From the NCBI GenBank assembly GCA_027016675.1, contig JALUSH010000049.1, forward strand, positions 1 to 5,658: a stretch of 5,658 nt of DNA, in the 5' to 3' direction. This document shows positions 1-5,644 of the stretch, piece by piece. Below the pieces are notes generated by a model. It ran no database searches, was not told the origin of the DNA, and saw only the letters and a program-made list of their open reading frames with translations. How positions within the stretch are numbered: the stretch's first letter is position 1; each line of letters starts with the position of its first letter. A program made the translations under genes and the position numbers. The DNA comes from Thermodesulfovibrio sp. (GTDB lineage Bacteria > Nitrospirota > Thermodesulfovibrionia > Thermodesulfovibrionales > JdFR-85).

Positions 1-102
1 CTGTTATATTACATAGCTCTGTTTCCTACAGGCAATTTACGGTACTTATTATCATTTGCTAAAATACTTATGGAACAGATAAAATATTTTGATGTATCCT
101 GA
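1..102 (+). CDS. possible C-terminal end of an upstream gene (partial, 5' end outside window)
   Basis: Reading frame 1 is open from the first base to a TGA at 100-102 and gives 33 residues ending in ...KILMEQIKYFDVS. The other two forward frames stop at 13-15 and 58-60. If real, this gene overlaps the trpE start by 11 nt, which fits the 1-nt and 8-nt overlaps further down and would explain why trpE has no good Shine-Dalgarno sequence of its own (translational coupling). The residues look like an amphipathic C-terminal helix, but nothing identifies a family. An open run of 33 codons is not rare by chance, so this is tentative. The alternative is that 1-91 is an intergenic trp promoter region. 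Confidence 0.38.
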   Translation: MLYYIALFPTGNLRYLLSFAKILMEQIKYFDVS

Positions 103-1567
103 TTTAGAAACCTATAAAAGACTATCTGATAAGGGCAATATAATCCCTGTATACAAAGAAATTCTTGCTGACCTTGAAACACCGGTATCAGCCTATCTAA
201 AGCTCTACGATACACCTTCATTTCTGCTTGAGAGCGTAGAAGGTGGAGAAAAATGGGGGCGATACTCCATTATTGGCATATCAGTAAGTAAAACTATCAG
301 GGCAACAGACAATGAGGTTTCAATAACTAATAGCGACGGGAACAAGAAGACCCTTCAGGTGGATGACCCCTTCAGGATACTTGAAGAGGAATTCAAAAAA
401 TATACCCCTGTAAAACTCGAGGGAATGCCAAGATTCTTTGGTGGTCTCGTGGGTTATGTAGGTTACGATATGGTTAAATTCTTTGAAAGGGTTCCATCAA
501 GAGAAAAACCAGGTCTTGACCTGCCAGACATGTTTATCATGGTACCTGACATTATCCTCATATTTGATAATCTAACTCATAAACTTAAAATACTCTCACC
601 CACATATATAAAGGATAGCGCTGATAGAGCATATAATGAGGCAAAGGAAAAGATTGATGAAACCATTGAGCGCCTGTTGTCTTCCACGGTCAGGAAGGTC
701 TCCTCGAACAAAACAATAGAGGATAAAAATTTCATATCCTCCTTTGGTCCCCAGGCCGCCTTTAAAGGGGCGGTATCAAAGGCAAAAGAGTATGTAAGAG
801 CAGGGGATGTGGTTCAGGTGGTTCTCTCTCAGAGGTTTGAGACCACATGTACTCTTGACCCCTTTGATATATACAGGGCTTTAAGGGTAATAAACCCTTC
901 ACCATACATGTTTTACATTGATACAGGAGAGATGCAACTTGTAGGCTCCTCTCCAGAGATTCTTGTAAGACTGGAAGGTCGCAAAATAATATTGAGACCC
1001 ATTGCCGGAACCAGAAAAAGAGGTGAAAGTGAACATGAAGATAAAGCCCTTGAAAAAGAACTCCGGGAAGATCCAAAGGAGATAGCAGAACATATCATGC
1101 TTGTTGACCTCGGCAGAAATGATGTGGGAAGGGTAGCTGAGATAGGCAGCGTCAGGGTCACGGAATTAATGACCGTTGAACGCTACAGCCATGTTATGCA
1201 CCTTGTTTCAAATGTGGAAGGCACTCTGAAAAATGGACTCAATGCCTTTGATCTTTTCAGGAGTTGTTTCCCCGCAGGCACTGTAACAGGTGCACCAAAG
1301 GTAAGGGCAATGGAGATCATAGATGAACTTGAACCAGTCAGGAGAGGTCCCTATGCAGGAGCAGTTGGTTATTTTGGTTTTTCAGGTAATATGGATACCT
1401 GTATCACTATACGTACAATAATTATTAAAGGGGATAAACTTTATATTCAGGCAGGAGCCGGTATAGTTGCAGATTCTATCCCGGAGATGGAATATAAAGA
1501 GACTGTTAACAAGGCAATGGGTATGATGAAGGCCGTAGAAATGGCTGAATCAATAGGGGGTTATTAA
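92..1567 (+). CDS. trpE: anthranilate synthase component I (TrpE)
   Basis: TrpE is the large subunit of anthranilate synthase. It converts chorismate plus ammonia (supplied by TrpG) to anthranilate and pyruvate, the first committed step of tryptophan synthesis in the cytoplasm. From ATG 92 the product is 491 aa, the usual family length. The N-terminal part carries the LLES motif (about residues 45-48) followed by GRYS, the tryptophan feedback-binding site in this family. The chorismate-binding domain shows GSSPE (about 285-289), RPIAGTR (302-308), HIMLVDLGRND (334-343), FPAGTVTGAPK (393-403) and IQAGAGIVADS (452-462), so both active site and feedback site look intact. A TTG at 89 is in frame, but ATG 92 gives the normal MYPDLETYK start; an in-frame TAA at 80-82 excludes longer forms. 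The nearest purine-rich stretch upstream is weak and 16 nt away. The stop TAA shares its last A with the trpG start. No run of Trp codons or attenuator hairpin lies upstream. Confidence 0.97.
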   Translation: MYPDLETYKRLSDKGNIIPVYKEILADLETPVSAYLKLYDTPSFLLESVEGGEKWGRYSIIGISVSKTIRATDNEVSITNSDGNKKTLQVDDPFRILEEEFKKYTPVKLEGMPRFFGGLVGYVGYDMVKFFERVPSREKPGLDLPDMFIMVPDIILIFDNLTHKLKILSPTYIKDSADRAYNEAKEKIDETIERLLSSTVRKVSSNKTIEDKNFISSFGPQAAFKGAVSKAKEYVRAGDVVQVVLSQRFETTCTLDPFDIYRALRVINPSPYMFYIDTGEMQLVGSSPEILVRLEGRKIILRPIAGTRKRGESEHEDKALEKELREDPKEIAEHIMLVDLGRNDVGRVAEIGSVRVTELMTVERYSHVMHLVSNVEGTLKNGLNAFDLFRSCFPAGTVTGAPKVRAMEIIDELEPVRRGPYAGAVGYFGFSGNMDTCITIRTIIIKGDKLYIQAGAGIVADSIPEMEYKETVNKAMGMMKAVEMAESIGGY

Positions 1568-2160
1568 TGCTTCTCATGATTGATAATTATGATTCCTTTA
1601 CATATAATCTGGTTCAATACTTTGGTGAACTTGGCGAGGATGTCAGGGTCTTCAGAAATGACAGGATAACCATCAAAGATATTGAAGAACTCGCACCTGA
1701 ACGTATAGTGATATCTCCAGGGCCCTGCACACCAAAAGAGGCCGGAATATCAGTAGAGGTTATCAGACATTTCGCGGGGAAAAAGCCCATTCTTGGAGTC
1801 TGCCTGGGTCATCAGAGTATTGGAGCAGCCTTTGGTGGTGAAATTATCAATGCCCCGAGGCTAATGCATGGAAAGACTTCACTAATATACCATGATGGCA
1901 GGATTATATATGAAGGTATTCCCAACCCCTTTGAAGCTACAAGATACCACTCCTTAGTGATTAACAAATCAACCCTGCCTGATTGTTTATACATCACTGC
2001 ATGGACAAAGGAAGGTGAAATCATGGGAGTGAGACACAAAGAGTATGTAATCGAGGGGGTTCAGTTTCATCCAGAATCAATCCTTACAGCTGTAGGCAAG
2101 GATCTGCTCAGGAATTTCCTGAAAATAAATTCACCTCTCTGGGAGGAGAGACATGATTAA
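1567..2160 (+). CDS. trpG: anthranilate synthase component II, glutamine amidotransferase (TrpG)
   Basis: TrpG is the small subunit of anthranilate synthase. It hydrolyses glutamine and channels ammonia to TrpE. The 197-aa product is a stand-alone class I glutamine amidotransferase, not fused to TrpD as in some enterobacteria. Visible motifs are the start MIDNYDSFTYNLVQYF, the oxyanion-loop SPGPCTP (50-56), the nucleophile elbow GVCLGHQ with Cys79, and VQFHPES with His168 and Glu170, so the full catalytic triad is present. An AGGGGG stretch at 1555-1560 lies 6 nt before the ATG and acts as its ribosome binding site. The gene overlaps trpE by one base (TAATG) and trpD by 8 nt, which indicates translational coupling and balanced subunit synthesis. 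Homologues called PabA can also serve 4-amino-4-deoxychorismate synthase, so dual use in folate synthesis is possible. The position between trpE and trpD supports TrpG. Confidence 0.97.
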   Translation: MLLMIDNYDSFTYNLVQYFGELGEDVRVFRNDRITIKDIEELAPERIVISPGPCTPKEAGISVEVIRHFAGKKPILGVCLGHQSIGAAFGGEIINAPRLMHGKTSLIYHDGRIIYEGIPNPFEATRYHSLVINKSTLPDCLYITAWTKEGEIMGVRHKEYVIEGVQFHPESILTAVGKDLLRNFLKINSPLWEERHD

Positions 2161-3166
2161 AGAAGCGATAAATATGCTGGTGCAGGGCATTAATCTCTCC
2201 GAGGAGGAGATGACAGAGTGCATGAACGAGATTATGGAAGGTCGTGCTACTGATGCACAGATTGGTGCATTTCTTACTGCCCTGAGAATAAAAGGAGAAA
2301 CTATTGATGAAATCACGGGTGCTGCAAGGGTGATGAGAGAAAAGGCTGCCAGAATCAATGCCCCTGAGGGTGTTGTTGATACCTGCGGAACTGGTGGCGA
2401 TATGGCAAATACGTTTAACATCTCCACTACAACGGCTATTGTTGTTAGTGCCTGTGGAGTGCCTGTTGCAAAGCATGGTAACCGTTCTGTTTCAAGCAGT
2501 TCTGGTAGTGCTGACCTGCTTGAAGCACTTGGTGTAAAGATAGACCTTAAGCCAGAAGAGGTAGAAAAATGCCTTTTTGAAACGGGCTTTGGATTCCTTT
2601 TTGCGCCGCTTTTTCATCCTGCAATGAAGTACGCCATAGGGCCAAGACGCGAGATGGGCATAAGAACAATATTCAATATACTGGGACCCATAACAAATCC
2701 TGCTGGAGCAAAAAGACAGATACTTGGTGTCTTTTCAGACAGACTTACCGAGCCTCTTGCCCATGTCCTTGGAAGACTTGGCGCTGAAGAGGCAATGGTT
2801 TTCCATGGTGAGGATGGACTTGATGAGATAACCATTACCAATGGCACAAGGGTAAGCTACCTGAAATCAGGAAGCGTGGACAATATTATACTTTCGCCAG
2901 AGGACTTTGGATTCGAAAGGGCACCTATGGAAGATATTATCGGAGGAGATGCAAGCCAGAATGCTGAGATCACAATCAAGATACTCAAGGGGGAGAAAGG
3001 GCCAAGACGTAATGTGGTAATAATGAACTCTGCTGCTACGCTTGTTGTTGCAAACAGGGCAGATGACCTGAGAGAAGCTGCAGAAATGGTTCAGGAGGTA
3101 ATCGATTCAGGAGCCGCATACAGTAAGCTACAAGAGATAATAGAGGTCAGCAACAGACTTGGATAA
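2153..3166 (+). CDS. trpD: anthranilate phosphoribosyltransferase (TrpD)
   Basis: TrpD transfers the phosphoribosyl group of PRPP to anthranilate, giving N-(5'-phosphoribosyl)anthranilate, the second step of tryptophan synthesis. The product is 337 aa, the normal length for a single-domain TrpD. After the helical N-terminal domain come the PRPP and anthranilate motifs of the class: DTCGTGGD (76-83), KHGNRS (107-112), a Ser-rich stretch SSSSGSADLLEALG (114-127), RTIFNILGPITNP (171-183) and the metal-binding GLDE (222-225). A strong ribosome binding site, GGGAGGAG at 2141-2148, lies 4 nt before the ATG inside the end of trpG. The start overlaps trpG by 8 nt. The usual trpC, trpF, trpB and trpA do not follow; the next gene belongs to a sugar-nucleotide pathway, so the rest of tryptophan synthesis must be encoded elsewhere. 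Confidence 0.97.
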   Translation: MIKEAINMLVQGINLSEEEMTECMNEIMEGRATDAQIGAFLTALRIKGETIDEITGAARVMREKAARINAPEGVVDTCGTGGDMANTFNISTTTAIVVSACGVPVAKHGNRSVSSSSGSADLLEALGVKIDLKPEEVEKCLFETGFGFLFAPLFHPAMKYAIGPRREMGIRTIFNILGPITNPAGAKRQILGVFSDRLTEPLAHVLGRLGAEEAMVFHGEDGLDEITITNGTRVSYLKSGSVDNIILSPEDFGFERAPMEDIIGGDASQNAEITIKILKGEKGPRRNVVIMNSAATLVVANRADDLREAAEMVQEVIDSGAAYSKLQEIIEVSNRLG

Positions 3167-3170
3167 ATCC

Positions 3171-4097
3171 ATGAACTTAAGAGTCGGAGTAATAGGGGTT
3201 GGATATCTGGGCAGGCATCATGCTCGTGTTTTTTCGGAGATAGATGGTGTTGAGCTTGTTGGTGTGGCTGATATTGACGGGAAAAAAGCAGAGGAGATCG
3301 CTGAGAAATATAATTGTGCAGCATACAGTAATTATGAATCTCTTCTGAATGAAGTAGATGCTGTCAGTATAGTTACACCAACAACAACGCATTACAGCAT
3401 TGCCATGGACTGTCTTGAAAAGGACAAGGATATATTCGTTGAAAAGCCCTTCACCATAAACACTGACGAAGCAGACAGACTGATAGAGAAGGCAAAAAAA
3501 AGGGACAGGATACTACAGGTAGGGCACATTGAAAGATACAATCCTGCTGTGCTGACTATTATGGATTTGATTGATAATCCCAGATTTATAGAATCAGAAA
3601 GGGTATCACCCTTTTTAGGACGGGCCACAGATGTGGATGTAACACTTGACCTGATGATCCATGATATTGATATAATTCTTTCCCTGTTGAACAAAAGAGT
3701 ATTGAACATCAAAGCCGTAGGCGCGAAGATACTTACAGACAGGCTTGATGTTGCAAAGGCATGGATAGAGTTTGAGGATGGAGTTAGTGCCCTGATTACC
3801 GCTGGGAGACTCTCAACGGAAAAACGAAGGGTATTGAAGGTCTTTCAGAACTCTGGATTGATAATCGTTGATTACCAGAAGGGTGAAATTGTACATCATT
3901 ACAGGGACAGTAGTGGTGAGATTTGTCACTCTGTGATAAATCCAGCATATGCAGAACCTTTAAAAACAGAACTGCAGGACTTTGTGAACTCCGTGATTAG
4001 CAGAACACCACCACGTGTTACAGGTGAAGACGGCAGGGAAGCTCTTAGGGTAGCACTTGAAATATCTGAAAAAATACTAAACTCGAATAATACATAA
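3171..4097 (+). CDS. Gfo/Idh/MocA family NAD(P)-dependent sugar-nucleotide oxidoreductase, GnnA-like candidate
   Basis: This is a cytoplasmic Gfo/Idh/MocA dehydrogenase. From ATG 3171 it is 308 aa. The Rossmann fold opens with VGVIGVGYLGRHH (GxGxxG at about residues 9-14) and an acidic VADID at the end of the second strand, which suggests NAD(H). The conserved EKP with its active-site lysine is at 91-93, VGHIERYNPAV at about 117-127, and DLMIHDIDIIL with a conserved histidine at about 160-170. Members with these two last motifs are, from memory, the ones found in lipid A loci near lpxI and lpxB. Followed by a PLP aminotransferase, it fits GnnA, which oxidises the 3-OH of UDP-GlcNAc; WbpB/WlbA-like oxidases are the main alternative. 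A TTG at 3159 would add four residues, but ATG 3171 matches the family start and begins 4 nt after the trpD stop. There is no strong ribosome binding site, only GGA at 3161-3163, so coupling to trpD is likely. Confidence 0.9.
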   Translation: MNLRVGVIGVGYLGRHHARVFSEIDGVELVGVADIDGKKAEEIAEKYNCAAYSNYESLLNEVDAVSIVTPTTTHYSIAMDCLEKDKDIFVEKPFTINTDEADRLIEKAKKRDRILQVGHIERYNPAVLTIMDLIDNPRFIESERVSPFLGRATDVDVTLDLMIHDIDIILSLLNKRVLNIKAVGAKILTDRLDVAKAWIEFEDGVSALITAGRLSTEKRRVLKVFQNSGLIIVDYQKGEIVHHYRDSSGEICHSVINPAYAEPLKTELQDFVNSVISRTPPRVTGEDGREALRVALEISEKILNSNNT

Positions 4098-4118
4098 ATT
4101 CAGCAATAAAGGGATATC

Positions 4119-4131
4119 TGGTATAATACCA
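4119..4131 (+). promoter_or_regulatory. extended -10 promoter inside a perfect 13-bp palindrome, upstream of the aminotransferase gene
   Basis: TATAAT at 4122-4127 is preceded by TG at 4119-4120, giving the extended -10 form TGnTATAAT. A poor -35 candidate (TTCAGC, 4099-4104) sits 17 bp upstream, as is common for extended -10 promoters. Transcription would start near 4134, about 70 nt before the aminotransferase ATG. The -10 is also the core of TGGTAT-A-ATACCA, a perfect inverted repeat with a single central base. That spacing is too tight for an RNA hairpin, so it would be a DNA site, possibly an operator. The promoter is seen only as a consensus match. Confidence 0.5.
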
Positions 4132-4184
4132 TTCTGGATTTTACATTTGTTTATAAAAATGCCCATTTGGTACAACACATAAAA

Positions 4185-4190
4185 AAGGAG
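4185..4190 (+). promoter_or_regulatory. ribosome binding site of the aminotransferase gene
   Basis: AAGGAG at 4185-4190 follows an A-run and lies 11 nt before the ATG at 4202, slightly long but usable. A second, weaker AGGT at 4197-4200 is too close to help. The next in-frame ATG at 4211 would be 20 nt away, so this site favours 4202, which also gives the family-typical MIPMIDL start. Confidence 0.6.
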
Positions 4191-4201
4191 ACACATAGGT
4201 T

Positions 4202-5296
4202 ATGATTCCCATGATTGACTTGATGAAACAATACAGGGACATCGAAGGAGAAATCCTTGAAGAGGTAAAAGATGTACTGGAAAGTGGCAAATATATCCTG
4301 GGCCCAAAAGTCAGGAGCTTTGAAAAGGAAATCGCAGCCTATCATAATATACGTAATGCAATAGGTGTTGCCTCAGGCACTGACGCTCTAAATCTGGCCC
4401 TTAAGGCGCTTGAGATTGGAGAAGGTGACGAGGTAATCACATCACCCTTTACATTCTTTGCCACTATTGAGGCTATTATATACCAGGGAGCAAGGCCGGT
4501 TTTTGTGGACATTGAACCTGATACATTCAACATCGATGTCGAAAGGATCGAGGAGAGTATAACACCGAAGACAAGGGCAATTCTACCTGTACACATATTT
4601 GGACATCCTGTAGATATGAATGCACTGGTAGAGATTGCTGATGCCCACGGCATTGCTGTTGTTGAGGATTGTGCCCAGGCCTTTGGGGCTGAAATAAAGG
4701 GACGCAAAGTAGGCACCTTCGGTTCCTGTGGATGTTTCAGCTTTTATCCTTCAAAAAATCTTGGTGGGTATGGAGATGGTGGGCTGGTAATCACTGATGA
4801 TGATGAGATTGCTGAGCGAATAAGGATGATCAGAAATCATGGTTCTTCCGGGGGATACATACATAAAAAGATTGGTTTAAACAGCAGGCTTGATGAATTA
4901 CAGGCTGCCATATTACGGGTAAAATTAAAGAAAATTGATCTCTACAATGAACTCAGAAGAGAGAAAGCCAGATATTACTATGAAAGGCTCTCCCATTTAG
5001 TAACATGTCCTGTAGAAAAAGAAGGATATTACCATGTATATCATCAATATACCATAAGAACACCATTAAGGGATAAACTACGTGAAAACCTCAACAAAAA
5101 GGGTATATCCTCTGTTGTTTACTATCCTGTTCCTCTGCATCTGCAGGATGCACTGAGGTTTTTAGGGTACCACTCTGGTGACTTCCCCGTTGCTGAACAG
5201 ATTTCAAAGGAGGTTCTGTCACTTCCTATATACCCTGAATTGCCAGAAGATACTCAAGAAATGATCTGCCATGTCATAGAGGAAATCCTTGCCTGA
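4202..5296 (+). CDS. DegT/DnrJ/EryC1/StrS family PLP-dependent sugar aminotransferase, GnnB-like candidate
   Basis: This is a cytoplasmic fold-type I PLP enzyme that transfers an amino group, usually from glutamate, to a keto-sugar nucleotide. The 364-aa product is full length for the family. It shows the start MIPMIDLMKQY, the PLP-phosphate motif ASGTDAL (57-63), FTFFAT (83-88), VEDCAQAFGA (154-163, Asp156 facing the PLP ring nitrogen), FSFYPSKNLGGYGDGG (179-194, Lys185 as the PLP Schiff-base lysine), and GLNSRLDELQAAIL (225-238), then the C-terminal YYPVPLHLQ and LSLPIYPEL motifs. It is therefore an aminotransferase, not a dehydratase of the ColD type, which lacks the lysine. Paired with the oxidoreductase upstream it should aminate the ketone that enzyme makes. 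That fits GnnB (UDP-GlcNAc3N for amide-linked lipid A) or WbpE-type O-antigen sugars. It may have its own promoter at 4119-4131. No terminator follows. Confidence 0.92.
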   Translation: MIPMIDLMKQYRDIEGEILEEVKDVLESGKYILGPKVRSFEKEIAAYHNIRNAIGVASGTDALNLALKALEIGEGDEVITSPFTFFATIEAIIYQGARPVFVDIEPDTFNIDVERIEESITPKTRAILPVHIFGHPVDMNALVEIADAHGIAVVEDCAQAFGAEIKGRKVGTFGSCGCFSFYPSKNLGGYGDGGLVITDDDEIAERIRMIRNHGSSGGYIHKKIGLNSRLDELQAAILRVKLKKIDLYNELRREKARYYYERLSHLVTCPVEKEGYYHVYHQYTIRTPLRDKLRENLNKKGISSVVYYPVPLHLQDALRFLGYHSGDFPVAEQISKEVLSLPIYPELPEDTQEMICHVIEEILA

Positions 5297-5305
5297 TATC
5301 TTTTA

Positions 5306-5326
5306 CAATACAAATGTTCAGTATTG
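5306..5326. repeat. inverted repeat overlapping the -35 of the downstream promoter
   Basis: CAATAC (5306-5311) and GTATTG (5321-5326) are perfect 6-bp inverted arms separated by 9 bp. The right arm shares three bases with the TTGACA -35 element at 5324-5329. No T-run follows, so it is not a rho-independent terminator for the aminotransferase gene. It could be a repressor or activator site for the promoter, or chance. Confidence 0.3.
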
Positions 5327-5352
5327 ACATGGAGGATGTTTTGTGCTACTCT
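5324..5352 (+). promoter_or_regulatory. sigma-70-type promoter of the structured RNA
   Basis: A perfect TTGACA (5324-5329) is followed by an exact 17-bp spacer and TACTCT (5347-5352). The -10 itself matches TATAAT only at three positions but is helped by an upstream TG (5343-5346, TGTGC), that is, an extended -10. The expected start falls 6-8 nt downstream, near 5358-5360, which is exactly the first base of the AGGTGGG strand that closes the RNA structure. This agreement between two independent signals is the main reason to believe both. Confidence 0.62.
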
Positions 5353-5358
5353 GAAGAC

Positions 5359-5508
5359 AGGTGGGTAAGTCAAAGGGTATGGTAGTATTGGCGACCAACC
5401 CTAATATCTGATATGGGTGCTGTATCAGAAGGTTGGAAGCTAAGCTATCATGGTAAGATACCCGAGCACCTGGGAATATCTTATCCAAGACTCTGAGATT
5501 TCCCACCT
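5359..5508 (+). ncRNA. structured RNA of unknown family: three-way junction with kissing loops (riboswitch-like leader or free ncRNA)
   Basis: Hand folding gives a closed structure. P1 is 5359-5365 with 5502-5508 (AGGTGGG/CCCACCT, 7 bp), extended inside by AGTC/GACT (5368-5371 with 5489-5492). P2 is a long interrupted hairpin: 5379-5385 with 5445-5451, 5388-5392 with 5439-5443, CCAACC 5395-5400 with GGTTGG 5431-5436, and 5407-5413 with 5423-5429, ending in a 9-nt loop. P3 follows without a gap: GG/CC, TAAGATA 5454-5460 with 5477-5483, CCC 5461-5463 with GGG 5472-5474, and an 8-nt loop. Loop 2 GGTGCT (5416-5421) is perfectly complementary to loop 3 AGCACC (5465-5470), with a further G-U at 5415/5471. 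Several pairs are G-U when read as + strand RNA and would be A-C mismatches on the other strand, which supports + orientation. I recognise no family: it lacks the core motifs of cobalamin, lysine, SAM, TPP, FMN, c-di-GMP, glycine, 6S, RNase P and tmRNA. Its exact ends are inferred. Confidence 0.6.
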
Positions 5509-5530
5509 AATTTTATTCCTTATAATTCCC

Positions 5531-5644
5531 ATTTGGAAGCACTGGTGTCCAAAATAATCTCAGATTTGTAAACAAGGCAGGGTGCCGAAGAAAAATAAGC
5601 ACCACACCTATGAAAATGGAAAAATCCTTTTGAAACAGGAGGTG
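5531..5644 (+). promoter_or_regulatory. downstream hairpins of the leader, possible expression platform
   Basis: Between the structured RNA and the ribosome binding site are several smaller helices. TTTGGA/TCCAAA is at 5532-5537 and 5548-5553. A strand AATCTCAGA at 5556-5564 is the perfect 9-nt complement of 5492-5500. GGTGC/GCACC is at 5581-5585 and 5599-5603, in competition with GGCA/TGCC (5576-5579 with 5583-5586). A hairpin AAAA-GGA/TCC-TTTT (5613-5631, one bulged T) is followed by AGGTG (5640-5644), which can pair with CACCT (5605-5609) and so cover the ribosome binding site. No gene is visible in this stretch. The pairings are seen by eye; their use in regulation is inference. Confidence 0.4.
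5637..5644 (+). promoter_or_regulatory. strong ribosome binding site of the next gene
   Basis: AGGAGGTG is a near-perfect Shine-Dalgarno sequence. A GTG at 5650-5652, 5 nt downstream, could start a protein MVH... running off the window. If the base after 5658 is G, an ATG at 5657 is the other candidate, 12 nt away. A gene therefore begins at or just past the edge, and 5359-5649 would be its roughly 290-nt leader if transcription reads through. Confidence 0.62.

Noticed and set aside
56..85. trp promoter TTGCTA with TAAAAT (80-85), or TTTACG (36-41) with TAAAAT (60-65)
   Set aside because: Both are weak matches in an AT-rich stretch. The first would make trpE leaderless, and the region may be coding for an upstream gene.
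70..102. 10-codon ORF MEQIKYFDVS as a trp leader peptide
   Set aside because: It has no Trp codon, no ribosome binding site and no attenuator hairpins. It is more likely the end of the longer open frame.
5431..5460. 5S rRNA-like words GGAAGCTAAGC and ATGGTA in the same order as in 5S rRNA, within a three-way junction
   Set aside because: The spacing between them is too short (4 nt), CCGAAC and the rest of the 5S core are missing, the arms are the wrong length, and the RNA is about 150 nt instead of about 120. Resemblance by chance is the simpler view.
5318..5506. 62-aa ORF on the minus strand
   Set aside because: It lies entirely within the paired RNA and its promoter, has no recognisable domain, and can be explained as an incidental frame through inverted repeats.
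5359..5508. 6S RNA, since the 5' and 3' ends pair and the RNA has its own promoter
   Set aside because: 6S RNA is one long hairpin with a central bubble. Here two separate hairpins are strongly paired inside the closing stem, and no 6S-like bubble is seen.
5359..5508. retron msr-msd RNA, because inverted terminal repeats flank hairpins upstream of a gene start
   Set aside because: No reverse transcriptase sequence is in the window, and the branching-G region after the first repeat is not convincing. Only the gene after 5658 could revive this.
5502..5516. rho-independent terminator: CCCACCT followed by AATTTTATT
   Set aside because: The partner strand is about 140 nt away, so this is not a compact terminator hairpin, and the T-run is short and interrupted. 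Weak termination here cannot be excluded.
5521..5526. TATAAT as a promoter for the next gene
   Set aside because: The -10 is perfect, but there is no -35 at the right distance and no TG extension. It also lies in the AT-rich tail just after the structured RNA.
4162..5536. CCCATTTGG found at 4162-4170 and again at 5528-5536
   Set aside because: A 9-base direct repeat between two intergenic regions with no shared flanks; the contexts differ and it is not placed alike relative to promoters.
5610..5633. short ORF MKMEKSF before the strong ribosome binding site
   Set aside because: There is no Shine-Dalgarno upstream of it, and the stretch is better explained by the AAAA-GGA/TCC-TTTT hairpin.
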